Origin: Ardenticatenaceae bacterium
GTDB taxonomy: Bacteria; Chloroflexota; Anaerolineae; Promineifilales; Promineifilaceae
DNA length: 64,000 nucleotides
Assembly (NCBI GenBank): GCA_020634435.1
Contig: JACKBS010000017.1
Location: 98,680 to 162,679 of the forward strand
Reading direction: 5' to 3'
Below are positions 44,060 through 51,333 of this stretch, one piece after another. Position numbers and translations under genes: made by a program. Within the stretch, counting starts at the first letter, position 1, and each line of letters begins with the position of its first letter. Below the pieces are notes generated by a model. The model searched no databases and was not told the origin of the DNA. It worked only from the letters and a program-made list of their open reading frames with translations.

Positions 44060-44728
44060 CTATTCTACTCCACCTTCCGCACCGCCGGGGTCTTTGTCTA
44101 CGCTGCCAGTATGCGGGGCATAACCCGCTGCGTGCAGCGTCACGTTTAGCGTCAGGCCGTTTTGGTCCGTGTAGAAGGCACTGTTGGGGTTGACGTTGAA
44201 ATGGTCTGGCTGGCCGGTGTTGTCAAAATGGATGGTTTTGGTTTCACCAGCTTTGACCGTTAGACCGGGCAAAGTTTGATAGTAACCTTGCACATCGCCT
44301 GTGGTCTGGTCGGTAATGGTGGTGTAAATGTCGAAATTGGTTAAATCGGCCGTGCTGGTGTTGGTGACCTTGAATTCCAGATGGTCGGGCACGTCCGCGC
44401 CGTCGGCGTCCACGTTGTTTTCTACTTGCAGGCCGCTGATGGTGAAGGTTACGGCCGTTCCACTTTCCTGAATTGGATTATCCGCCATCATTGGGTTTGG
44501 GTCGGCCAGATCGTTTTGGCCGTCGCCATCGGTGTCGGCGTTGTTTGGGTCTGTGCCGAGGACGGGCTCGGCGGCATCGGGAATGCCGTCACCGTCGCTG
44601 TCTGGCCCATCGGCAGCGGTGCTGCTGGTGTTGCTGGTTGTTGGTGTTGTAGCGGTGCCGCCGCAGGCTGCCAGGAGCAGTGCCGCGAACAGAGCAATGT
44701 ATAGAAGGGTAATGTTTTTCTTGAACAT
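44060..44728 (-). CDS. Lipoprotein with thrombospondin type-3-like Ca-binding repeats
   Basis: 222 aa with lipobox LLAAC (Cys22). Residues 40-80 hold Asp-rich calcium loops: DSDGDGIPDAAEP, DPNNADTDGDGQNDLADPNP. The rest (about 90-205) is a beta-sandwich with LQVENNVDADGADVPDHLEF and TIHFDNTGQPDHFNVNP, unrecognised. It is tethered outside the membrane. Its position between the ABC permease and the two-component regulator suggests a sensory or accessory role for the transporter, but this is inference. Confidence 0.72.
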   Translation of the reverse strand: MFKKNITLLYIALFAALLLAACGGTATTPTTSNTSSTAADGPDSDGDGIPDAAEPVLGTDPNNADTDGDGQNDLADPNPMMADNPIQESGTAVTFTISGLQVENNVDADGADVPDHLEFKVTNTSTADLTNFDIYTTITDQTTGDVQGYYQTLPGLTVKAGETKTIHFDNTGQPDHFNVNPNSAFYTDQNGLTLNVTLHAAGYAPHTGSVDKDPGGAEGGVE

Positions 44729-44756
44729 GATTTATTTTTCCTTGTTGTTGATTTTG

Positions 44757-44901
44757 TAGGGGTGGGACGGCGCGGGTTCAACTTCGCTGAACCGGGTGGC
44801 CTGCCTTCCGCACCGTCTCGCCCTCTTGTGAATTGGGCGAGACAGGCGGGAGCGAAGGCGTTGGTGATGGGCAAAGGTCTTGCCCGCCTGTCCCGCCCCT
44901 A
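44757..44901. repeat. MITE-like element bounded by TAGGGGTGGGAC, copy 3
   Basis: 145 bp with ends TAGGGGTGGGAC and GTCCCGCCCCTA (one mismatch). The inner pair is GTCTCGCCC...GGGCGAGAC, and GGCGTTGGTGAT is shared with copy 1. It lies between the ABC permease and the lipoprotein gene, inside what would otherwise be one operon. Confidence 0.8.
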
Positions 44902-44906
44902 CCGGA

Positions 44907-45899
44907 TTAACTTGTTTCTTGCCTGAGAAAGGCGATATACGAGGCGCTTAAGAGCATGACGATGGGCACAAGCAGCCCGACCAAATTGACAAGTTTCAAC
45001 TGCAAGACCTCTTGCCAGGTGTTGGCCAGAAATTCCTTTTTGACGCCCAACAGGGCAAAGCTGATGCGCTCGTAATGTTTGGTTGGCGACAGCTCTTCGA
45101 CGCCATCACGCACGGTTTCGTACCATTTGAACTGCTGCAAGGCCTGTTCTTCGCCTGCTTTGTCCATGCCCAGCGTGGCAAAAAAGCCGCCGGGGAGCTG
45201 GTTGTCCAGGTCCATCGTGTCGCCAATCTGGGGGAAGATGAAGGCGAAGACGAGCCAGACGATGACGGTGAGCAGCAGGGCCTGGTTGCTGTTGGGGCGG
45301 CGCAGGGCAAAGAACTGGGCCAGCAGGTAAAAAGTGAGCAGGTAGAGCCAGGACATGATCATCGTCAGGGCCAGCTTGATGGTGAGGTCGGCATTGAGCC
45401 AGACGCGGCCGATGAGGCCGACGGCCAGCCAGGTTGCCGCGCCCACGACAGCCATCAGGGCGGCCAGCAGCAGGGCGTTGCCCAGCACTTTGCCGGTGAG
45501 GAACTGGTCGCGGTAGACAGGGCGGGCGAGGATGAGGGGCAGTGTGCCAGCCTGACGTTCTTTGTGAACGGCCGTAAAGCCCAAAATCATCGCCAGCAGC
45601 GCCCCCACCATCGCCAGGTAGTTGATAAAGTTCTTGGAGACAGCCAGCGGGTTGACCGGTGGCGCGGCGGGAAAGTCGGTGCGACCCAGATTGGTTAGGA
45701 TGTCCACCGCTTTGAGATAATCGGCCATTTGTGAGCGGACAGAGAGTGCACCGAGGGTAACGGCCGTTAAGCTCAATCCCAGCAGCAGCACCAGGGCAAT
45801 GATAAACAGACGGTTGCGAAACGCATCGCGAATTTCCTTGCGGGCAATCACGCCGATGGCGTGGCCGCGACGGGGTTGGGTGGTTGTTATTGTTGTCAT
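44907..45899 (-). CDS. ABC-2 type permease (NosY-like), distal subunit
   Basis: 330 aa with about six membrane helices: an N-terminal amphipathic start (VIARKEIRDAFRNRLFIIALVLLL), EXXERQAGTLPLILARPVYRDQFLTGK-type coupling region around residue 115-135, and hydrophobic helices to the C-terminus. A paralogue of 46789-47724; both share the ARPVYRDQ/SRPVYRDQ motif. Together with the ATPase it would form an ABC-2 complex; NosY/GldF-type systems are the closest pattern. AAGGAA precedes the ATG. Confidence 0.87.
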   Translation of the reverse strand: MTTITTTQPRRGHAIGVIARKEIRDAFRNRLFIIALVLLLGLSLTAVTLGALSVRSQMADYLKAVDILTNLGRTDFPAAPPVNPLAVSKNFINYLAMVGALLAMILGFTAVHKERQAGTLPLILARPVYRDQFLTGKVLGNALLLAALMAVVGAATWLAVGLIGRVWLNADLTIKLALTMIMSWLYLLTFYLLAQFFALRRPNSNQALLLTVIVWLVFAFIFPQIGDTMDLDNQLPGGFFATLGMDKAGEEQALQQFKWYETVRDGVEELSPTKHYERISFALLGVKKEFLANTWQEVLQLKLVNLVGLLVPIVMLLSASYIAFLRQETS

Positions 45900-45914
45900 G
45901 ATTAATTCCTTTTG

Positions 45915-45988
45915 GGTAATCGGTCATCGGTGAACGGTAATCGGTCGGTCGCTGTTTACTGATTACCGATTACCGACCACCGCTTACC
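45915..45988. repeat. Heptad-type inverted repeat (GGTAATC family)
   Basis: Left arm TAATCGGTCATCGGTGAACG and onward, right arm ACTGATTACCGATTACCGAC and onward, complementary around GCTGTTTA. It occupies the spacer between the NEW3 protein gene and the distal permease. Confidence 0.75.
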
Positions 45989-45992
45989 ATTC

Positions 45993-46784
45993 CTACCTGC
46001 GTCCTTTGCGCCGGAAGTAGACGATGGCGGCGGCGATGGCCAGTCCCATCAGGCCCAGAGCGGCGTAGAGAAAGGTGGGGCTTTTTTGCACGCGCACCGT
46101 CAGGCTGCTGGCCGGGCTGGTGGTCTGGTCGCTGGCCAGGGCTAGCTGAAGCGTCTGGTCGCCAGTCACTTGTGAAGAAGGGACGAGCACCTGGGCGTGA
46201 ATGGTGGTTTCGGCGCCTGGTTCCAGAGTTGTGACGGTGACCGGATCGGTGCGTACCACCCATTTGGCGGGAGCATCTACCGTCAGCGCCAGATTGTTCA
46301 GAGGTGCCGCGCCGCTGTTAACGGCCGTTACGTCAAAGCCAAACTCCTGCCCACTAAACGCCGACACATTCAGACTTTGGCTGGCAATCTTGATGGCGTA
46401 GGTGTTCTCCACGTTGAGCAGCACCGGCTGGGTGAGCGTCTGGCCGTCGTCGCGGGTGGCGGTGAATTGGGCCTGGTAGGTGGCAACGGCCGTTTCCACC
46501 GGCACCGCCACTTGCATTTCCACCTGACCGTAGCTGTTGGCGGCCACGTCCACCTGCGTCAGCCGTGGCCCGCCCTGGGTGAAAGCGGCGGGCAGGCCGT
46601 CGGGCAGGCCGGTCAGCGCCAGATCGTAGGTGTGGGCCGTTTCCGTTTCATTGTGCAGGGCAATCTGGTAAACGGCCGTCTGGCTAGCCTGGACCGTTTG
46701 CGCCAGGGTGATTTCGTCGGCGCGGGCGGCCAGCGGGGTGAGCACCAGCAGGGCGAATAAGATGAGCAAAATTTTGCGTTTCAT
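45993..46784 (-). CDS. Secreted membrane-anchored NEW3-domain protein
   Basis: 263 aa. Signal peptide 1-22 (LTPLAARA). Two tandem NEW3-like (alpha-galactosidase NPCBM-associated) beta-sandwiches occupy about 25-125 and 130-230 (YQIALHNETETAHTYDLAL; FGFDVTAVNSGAAPLNNLAL). A C-terminal membrane helix and an RRKGRR stop-transfer end it. In related operons, NEW3 proteins sit between two ABC-2 permeases and are thought to be extracellular parts of the exporter. That is exactly the position here. Confidence 0.83.
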   Translation of the reverse strand: MKRKILLILFALLVLTPLAARADEITLAQTVQASQTAVYQIALHNETETAHTYDLALTGLPDGLPAAFTQGGPRLTQVDVAANSYGQVEMQVAVPVETAVATYQAQFTATRDDGQTLTQPVLLNVENTYAIKIASQSLNVSAFSGQEFGFDVTAVNSGAAPLNNLALTVDAPAKWVVRTDPVTVTTLEPGAETTIHAQVLVPSSQVTGDQTLQLALASDQTTSPASSLTVRVQKSPTFLYAALGLMGLAIAAAIVYFRRKGRR

Positions 46785-46788
46785 GCGA

Positions 46789-47724
46789 TTACTCCAGCAC
46801 CAGCGTTTCGTTGCGCAGGAAGGTGGTGAAAGCGCCAGCGACCAGGGCCACGGTCGGGGCCAGCAGGATGAGCAGGGTGGTTAGCACGTGGCTGATCAGG
46901 GTGCCGCTGGCGAGTGCGCCGCTGCCTGGCGCAGATTGCAGCAGTTGCCCGCCGATGTTGCGCAGATGCCAGGTCGGTGAGAGGGCGTTGATGGCTTGGG
47001 AAACGGCCGTATCCTGCGGAATCTGGTTAATCGCGCCGCTGATGCCGTTGACCACGCTGCTGTTCACCATTTGCGTTTCGGCCATTTGTGGCAGCACAAA
47101 GCTAACCACCATCCACACCACCAGCGAGACCAAAAAGACGGTGGCACTGCTGTTCAGGCGCAGGCTGAGGAACATGGCCAGGCTCAAAAAGATGAGCATG
47201 TAGGCCAGGGCCATCAGCGTGAAAACGAAGAGGCGCAGCAGTTCGGCGGCGGTGGGGACGATGCCGCCGACTGCAACCAGCAGCACGCTGTTAAACAGAA
47301 AAACGAGGGCGAGTAGGGTGGTGAGAACGGCCGTATTCCCCAGCCACTTGCCCCACAACAGCTGGTCGCGGTAGACCGGGCGGGACAATATCAACTTGAG
47401 TCCGCCCGATTCCCGCTCTTCGCCCAGCGTGTTGTAGCCGAGGATGACGGCCAGAATAGCCCCCACGATGCTGACATACTCAACCAGGTTGGCCAAAATG
47501 GTGAGCGTATGAATTTCTGGCGCGGCGGGTATGGTTGCGGCGCCTTCGGCTTGCAGGGTGGCCACGGTTTCATTGTAAATGCGCATTTCGGCGCGTTTGG
47601 TCGTGCTGCCGATGTAGACCGACAGGATGGACAGCCCCAAAAAGAGTAAAGTAATGGTGAGAAAAAGCCGGTTGCGAAAGGCGGCACGGAACTCTTTGCG
47701 GGCGATAATTAGCGAGGTTTTCAT
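46789..47724 (-). CDS. ABC-2 type permease (NosY-like), proximal subunit
   Basis: 311 aa from the ATG at 47724 (AAGGAA upstream); a TTG five codons upstream is less likely. Six helices, with IIARKEFRAAFRNRLFLTITLLF at the start and GEERESGGLKLILSRPVYRDQLLWGK around residue 105-130. Paralogous with the permease at 44907. Its stop is 5 bp from the NEW3 gene, so the two are translated together. Confidence 0.88.
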   Translation of the reverse strand: MKTSLIIARKEFRAAFRNRLFLTITLLFLGLSILSVYIGSTTKRAEMRIYNETVATLQAEGAATIPAAPEIHTLTILANLVEYVSIVGAILAVILGYNTLGEERESGGLKLILSRPVYRDQLLWGKWLGNTAVLTTLLALVFLFNSVLLVAVGGIVPTAAELLRLFVFTLMALAYMLIFLSLAMFLSLRLNSSATVFLVSLVVWMVVSFVLPQMAETQMVNSSVVNGISGAINQIPQDTAVSQAINALSPTWHLRNIGGQLLQSAPGSGALASGTLISHVLTTLLILLAPTVALVAGAFTTFLRNETLVLE

Positions 47725-47741
47725 AGTTGTTTCCTTCAAAT

Positions 47742-47810
47742 AGGACGCGGATAAACGCGGATGAACGCAGATAAGAACAGAAATCTGTGAAAATCAGTGT
47801 ATATCTGTGG
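47742..47810. repeat. Heptad-type repeat (ACGCGGATAA family)
   Basis: AGGACGCGGATAAACGCGGA and onward, facing AAATCTGTGAAAATCAGTGT and onward. The arms are only partly complementary. It lies between the ATPase stop and the permease start. Confidence 0.55.
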
Positions 47811-47818
47811 CCCAATTT

Positions 47819-48601
47819 TTAATGACGGATTGCCTCTGCGTGGGCGGCGGTGGAACGGCCGTCTTGTGGCGTTTCTTGTCGTTCCACATGTAGATAAATT
47901 TCTTCCAGAGACGGGGTGTCGGGGAAGCGGGCCATCACGTTTTCCAGCGTGTCGGCCACAACCAAACGGCCGTGATTCATGATGCCGATGCTGGTGCACA
48001 GCCGGGCCGCTTCGGCCAGCTGGTGCGTGTTCATGAAGATGGTGATGCCAAAATCACGGTTGAGCTGGGTGATGAGGCGGCCAATGTCGCGCTGCCCTTC
48101 GGGGTCCAGACCAGAGGCGGGTTCATCCAGGAACAGCACTTCTGGTTGGTGCAGCAACGCCTGGGCAATGCCTACCCGCTGCCGCATTCCTTTGGAAAAA
48201 TCGCCCACGCGCCGGTCGCGCCATTCCGGGTGGCCCAGCAGATCGAGAATTTGTGTGATGCGGTCATCTACGTACTTCACTTCTGATAATTCTGCCAAAA
48301 AGCGCAAGTTTTCGGCCACGGTGAGATCGTTGTAGAGGCGAACGTTTTCCGGCACGTAGCCAATCAGCTGGCGCACCGCACGATTGTCTTTCACAATATC
48401 AAAATCGAAGATGCTGGCGCTGCCGGAGGTGGGCAGCAGCAAGGTGGTTAGCAGGCTGACGGTGGTTGTTTTACCCGCGCCGTTGTGGCCCAAAAACCCA
48501 AAAATTTCGCCTTGGGGGACGGTGAGATTGAGTTGGGAAACGGCCGTGTTCTCCCCATAGCGGCGGGTTAATTCATAAGTTTCGATGGCTGATGTTGTCA
48601 T
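47819..48601 (-). CDS. ABC transporter ATP-binding protein (NosF-like)
   Basis: 260 aa. Walker A is GHNGAGKTT, signature FSKGMRQRVG, Walker B VLFLDEPASGLDP and the switch His MNTHQLAEA. Resembles the ATPases of NosDFY/GldA exporters. It is first in the minus-strand locus that ends with the sensor kinase, and AGGAG precedes its ATG. It supplies energy for the two permeases. The C-terminal tail contains IYLHVER then an Ala/His-rich end. Confidence 0.93.
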   Translation of the reverse strand: MTTSAIETYELTRRYGENTAVSQLNLTVPQGEIFGFLGHNGAGKTTTVSLLTTLLLPTSGSASIFDFDIVKDNRAVRQLIGYVPENVRLYNDLTVAENLRFLAELSEVKYVDDRITQILDLLGHPEWRDRRVGDFSKGMRQRVGIAQALLHQPEVLFLDEPASGLDPEGQRDIGRLITQLNRDFGITIFMNTHQLAEAARLCTSIGIMNHGRLVVADTLENVMARFPDTPSLEEIYLHVERQETPQDGRSTAAHAEAIRH

Positions 48602-48790
48602 AGTTGAAGCTCCTTGTGTTCAAATTTGTGACAATCATCATTAAAAACCACTCAGGTAAAGTGAAGTTTAAGCGGCCTGCAAATTCGTTCTTAACCTGTT
48701 TTCATCGTTTTCTTAATCTCGGTTGCTACTGTGAAAAGCATCAACAGAGACGTGCTGCGGCACGATATTTAACCGATGGAGGTTACAACT

Positions 48791-49252
48791 ATGAAAATAA
48801 AAAAATGGACGATTGGGGTTTTGCTGATGGCTGGCCTTTTGATCGGCGGTATTGGTGCTGGTACCTTCTTGATAGGACAGCCCGGCCAGGCAGCAGCTGC
48901 GCCTGCTGCACAGGCCACCGATCCTTGTGCCGAGGATGATGACAGCGCCGAAGCGGCGGACACGGAAGATATGGATGATGTCGAAGAAGAAGTGGAATGC
49001 GGTCCGCAAGATGAAGCCGATGAAGCTGGCGCATCAGATGAAGCGGATGAAACTGCTCCTACGGGGTTGCCACTTACGGCCGTTCAAGCCCAGCAGATTG
49101 CCGAGGATGCCAATCCTGGCGTTGCCACGCTGGCCGTTGAATTTGATCGCGAAAATGGGCATGACATCTGGGAAGTTGAATTGGACAATGGCCAAGATGT
49201 GAAGGTAGACGCCAACAGCGGCGAGATTTTGCTTACTGAGAAGCGTGATTAG
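48791..49252 (+). CDS. Secreted PepSY-domain protein with acidic linker
   Basis: 153 aa from the ATG at 48791, which has GGAGG (48778-48782) upstream. A signal peptide or membrane anchor spans about 5-35. Residues 45-95 are almost entirely Asp, Glu and Ala. The PepSY domain occupies about 97-153: PLTAVQAQQIAEDANPGV, EFDRENGHDIWEVELDNGQD, VDANSGEIL. PepSY domains often modulate proteases or two-component systems outside the membrane. It is divergent from the ABC/two-component locus, 189 bp away, and is a likely target or partner of it. Confidence 0.82.
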   Translation: MKIKKWTIGVLLMAGLLIGGIGAGTFLIGQPGQAAAAPAAQATDPCAEDDDSAEAADTEDMDDVEEEVECGPQDEADEAGASDEADETAPTGLPLTAVQAQQIAEDANPGVATLAVEFDRENGHDIWEVELDNGQDVKVDANSGEILLTEKRD

Positions 49253-49404
49253 TAGCCGAATTTGCTGAACAAAGAATCATGAAATGATTTAGATTGGCGT
49301 GGCCGCAACGTTTGCTGAGGCCACGCCAAAAATTGCTTGAAGCGAGGTTGCTTGAGCGGCCGTTTTGCTGTAAAGTCGCGCTGTATTTGACAACTAAATA
49401 AATG

Positions 49405-49494
49405 AACAGGGAGCTGGGAAGGCCCGGCTGAGAGGGTGACCGATTTGTCACCGACCTGCGAACCTGATCCGGGTAATGCCGGCGGAGGAATTGC
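49405..49494 (+). promoter_or_regulatory. TPP riboswitch (THI element)
   Basis: The conserved core is intact: GGCTGAGAGGG at about 49427-49435 (pyrimidine-sensing arm), then ACCTGATCCGGGTAATGCC (49462-49480) and GGCGGAGGAA (49481-49490). The variable helix GGTGAC/GTCACC lies between. A terminator follows at 49509-49537, so thiamine pyrophosphate would stop transcription of the thiamine genes downstream. Confidence 0.95.
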
Positions 49495-49508
49495 GATTTT
49501 GCTATTTG

Positions 49509-49537
49509 AAAGCCATCCGAATCAGGATGGCTTTTTT
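49509..49537 (+). terminator. Riboswitch-controlled intrinsic terminator
   Basis: Stem AAGCCATCC/GGATGGCTT with a six-base loop, followed by TTTTTT. It is the expression platform of the TPP riboswitch, 16 bp before the gene. Confidence 0.9.
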
Positions 49538-49552
49538 GCGTTTGGAGGGAAA

Positions 49553-50206
49553 ATGGCGCTTTTGATTTTTGCCAATGGGGTGGTGGACGAGGTGGAATGG
49601 ATACGGCCGTATCTGGCGCAAGCAACGGCCGTTTGGGCCGCCGACGGGGGTAGCCAACACCTCAAACGGCTGGGTCACCTGCCCGACCGGGTGATTGGTG
49701 ATATGGACTCTCTGCCGCCCGAAGTGCGCTCCTGGCTGGCTGAGGCCAGTGTCCCCTTCAACCAACATCCACCGGAAAAGGATGAGACCGACCTGGAACT
49801 GGCGCTGCTGCTCGCTGTGGAACAAGGCTACGACGAAATCTGGCTGTTTGGTCTGCTGGGCGGCCGTTTGGATCAGGCGCTAGCTAACGTGCTGCTGCTG
49901 ACTCATCCCGCACTGACCAGCGCCATCGTGAAGCTGTTTACTCCCACCGAGCAGGCATGGTTGGTGCACGACCAAACCAAAATTGTGGGGCTGGTGGGCG
50001 ATGTGGTGTCACTCATTCCGCTGCGGGGGGATGTGAAAATGGTTCGGACCACGGGCTTGCAGTGGCCGCTTACCAACGAAACGCTGCAATTTGGTCTAGC
50101 CCGCGGGGTCAGTAACCGGATGACGGCCGTATCCGCCACCGTTGAAATTAGCCGCGGCATTTTACTTTGTGTGCACACAGCGGTTGATGGACAAACCGCT
50201 GGTTAA
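49553..50206 (+). CDS. Thiamine pyrophosphokinase
   Basis: 217 aa from the ATG at 49553 (GGAGGGA upstream). The frame is open through the riboswitch, but that is excluded as a leader. The N-terminal domain has LIFANGVVD, WAADGGSQHL and DRVIGDMDSLPPEV, and then KDETDLELALLLA and FGLLGGRLDQALANVLLL, all typical of TPK. The enzyme transfers pyrophosphate from ATP to thiamine, giving the coenzyme TPP. Product feeds back through the riboswitch. Next gene 14 bp downstream is a thiamine-binding lipoprotein, forming a salvage operon. Confidence 0.94.
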   Translation: MALLIFANGVVDEVEWIRPYLAQATAVWAADGGSQHLKRLGHLPDRVIGDMDSLPPEVRSWLAEASVPFNQHPPEKDETDLELALLLAVEQGYDEIWLFGLLGGRLDQALANVLLLTHPALTSAIVKLFTPTEQAWLVHDQTKIVGLVGDVVSLIPLRGDVKMVRTTGLQWPLTNETLQFGLARGVSNRMTAVSATVEISRGILLCVHTAVDGQTAG

Positions 50207-50219
50207 CTAAGGAGAAAAT

Positions 50220-51254
50220 ATGAAACGCTACCTGTTCGTTTTACTTTTGTTGATTATCGGCCTTGCCGCCTGTGGCTCCGATGAACCTGCCAAAATTACC
50301 TTGATGACCCATGACAGCTTTGCCATCAGCGAAGAAACGATTGCCCTGTTTGAGGAAGAAAATGGCGTCACCGTTGAGCTGCTGCCTTCTGGCGACACAG
50401 GTGCGGCGCTGAACCAGGCAATTTTGGCTAAAGACGCGCCCTTGGCCGACGTCTTTTTTGGTGTGGACAACACCTTTATGGGTCGGGCGCTGGATGCTGG
50501 CATTTTTGAAGCGTACGACTCGCCACTGCTGGCGGAAATCCCTGATGCTCTGAAATTGGACCCTTCAAATCGGCTGCTGCCGGTTGATTACGGCGATGTT
50601 TGTCTGAACTATGACAAGGCACGGTTTGCTGAAAATGATCTCCCTTTGCCGCAGTCTCTGGCCGATTTAACCGATCCTGCTTATGCAGGCCTGCTGGTGG
50701 TGGAAAACCCGGCTACTTCCAGCCCCGGCCTGGCCTTTTTGCTGGCGACGATTGCCGAGTTTGGCGAAGATGGCTACCTGGGTTATTGGGCCGACCTAAA
50801 AGCTAACGATGTGCTGGTGACCAACGGCTGGGAAGAAGCGTACTACGGCAGTTTTACCGTGGCGAGTGATGGGGAACGGCCGTTGGTCGTCTCTTACGCC
50901 AGCAGCCCTCCCGCTGAATTTATCTATGCTGACCCGCCCGTCGATGAAGCACCAAGCGCCAGCCTTGTGGCCCCAGGCATGTGCTTTCGGCAGGTGGAGT
51001 TTGTCGGGATTTTGGCGGGGACCGAACATCGCGATCTGGCGGAAGAACTGGTGGATTATATTCTCAGCCAGCCGTTTCAGGAGGATATGCCGCTGAATAT
51101 GTTCGTCTACCCAGCCAATGAAAATGCGGAATTGCCTGCCGAGTTTGTGGAATGGACGCAGGTGCCGGAGGAAACGGCCGTACTCTCTCCGCAAACAATT
51201 GATGCCAATCGGGAAACCTGGATTGAAGCGTGGACAGAAGTGGTGCTGCGCTAA
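50220..51254 (+). CDS. Thiamine-binding ABC transporter lipoprotein (ThiB/TbpA family)
   Basis: 344 aa with lipobox GLAAC (Cys18). The motifs LMTHDSFAISEETIALF, LPSGDTGAALNQAILA and PLADVFFGVDNTFMGRAL are those of thiamine-binding ThiB. It captures thiamine outside the membrane for an ABC importer. The ThiP permease and ThiQ ATPase are not adjacent; the next gene is on the other strand. Under the same TPP riboswitch as the kinase. AAGGAGAAAAT precedes the ATG. Confidence 0.9.
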   Translation: MKRYLFVLLLLIIGLAACGSDEPAKITLMTHDSFAISEETIALFEEENGVTVELLPSGDTGAALNQAILAKDAPLADVFFGVDNTFMGRALDAGIFEAYDSPLLAEIPDALKLDPSNRLLPVDYGDVCLNYDKARFAENDLPLPQSLADLTDPAYAGLLVVENPATSSPGLAFLLATIAEFGEDGYLGYWADLKANDVLVTNGWEEAYYGSFTVASDGERPLVVSYASSPPAEFIYADPPVDEAPSASLVAPGMCFRQVEFVGILAGTEHRDLAEELVDYILSQPFQEDMPLNMFVYPANENAELPAEFVEWTQVPEETAVLSPQTIDANRETWIEAWTEVVLR

Positions 51255-51262
51255 AAGAACAA

Positions 51263-51319
51263 ATTTCCCCGGAAACTATTCTTGAGGACGATGTGCCCTT
51301 AGGAAGTTTCCAGGGAAAT
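51263..51319. terminator. Hairpin in convergent spacer after thiB-like gene
   Basis: Arms ATTTCCCCGGAAACT (51263-51277) and AGTTTCCAGGGAAAT (51305-51319) pair with one mismatch around a 27-nt loop. There is no clean T-tract, so a bidirectional terminator is likely but not certain. Confidence 0.5.
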
Positions 51320-51333
51320 ACTCGTTAAAAAAT

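Noticed and set aside
49436..49552. N-terminal extension of thiamine pyrophosphokinase
   Set aside because: The frame crosses the TPP riboswitch core and its terminator; the ATG at 49553 has a good Shine-Dalgarno.
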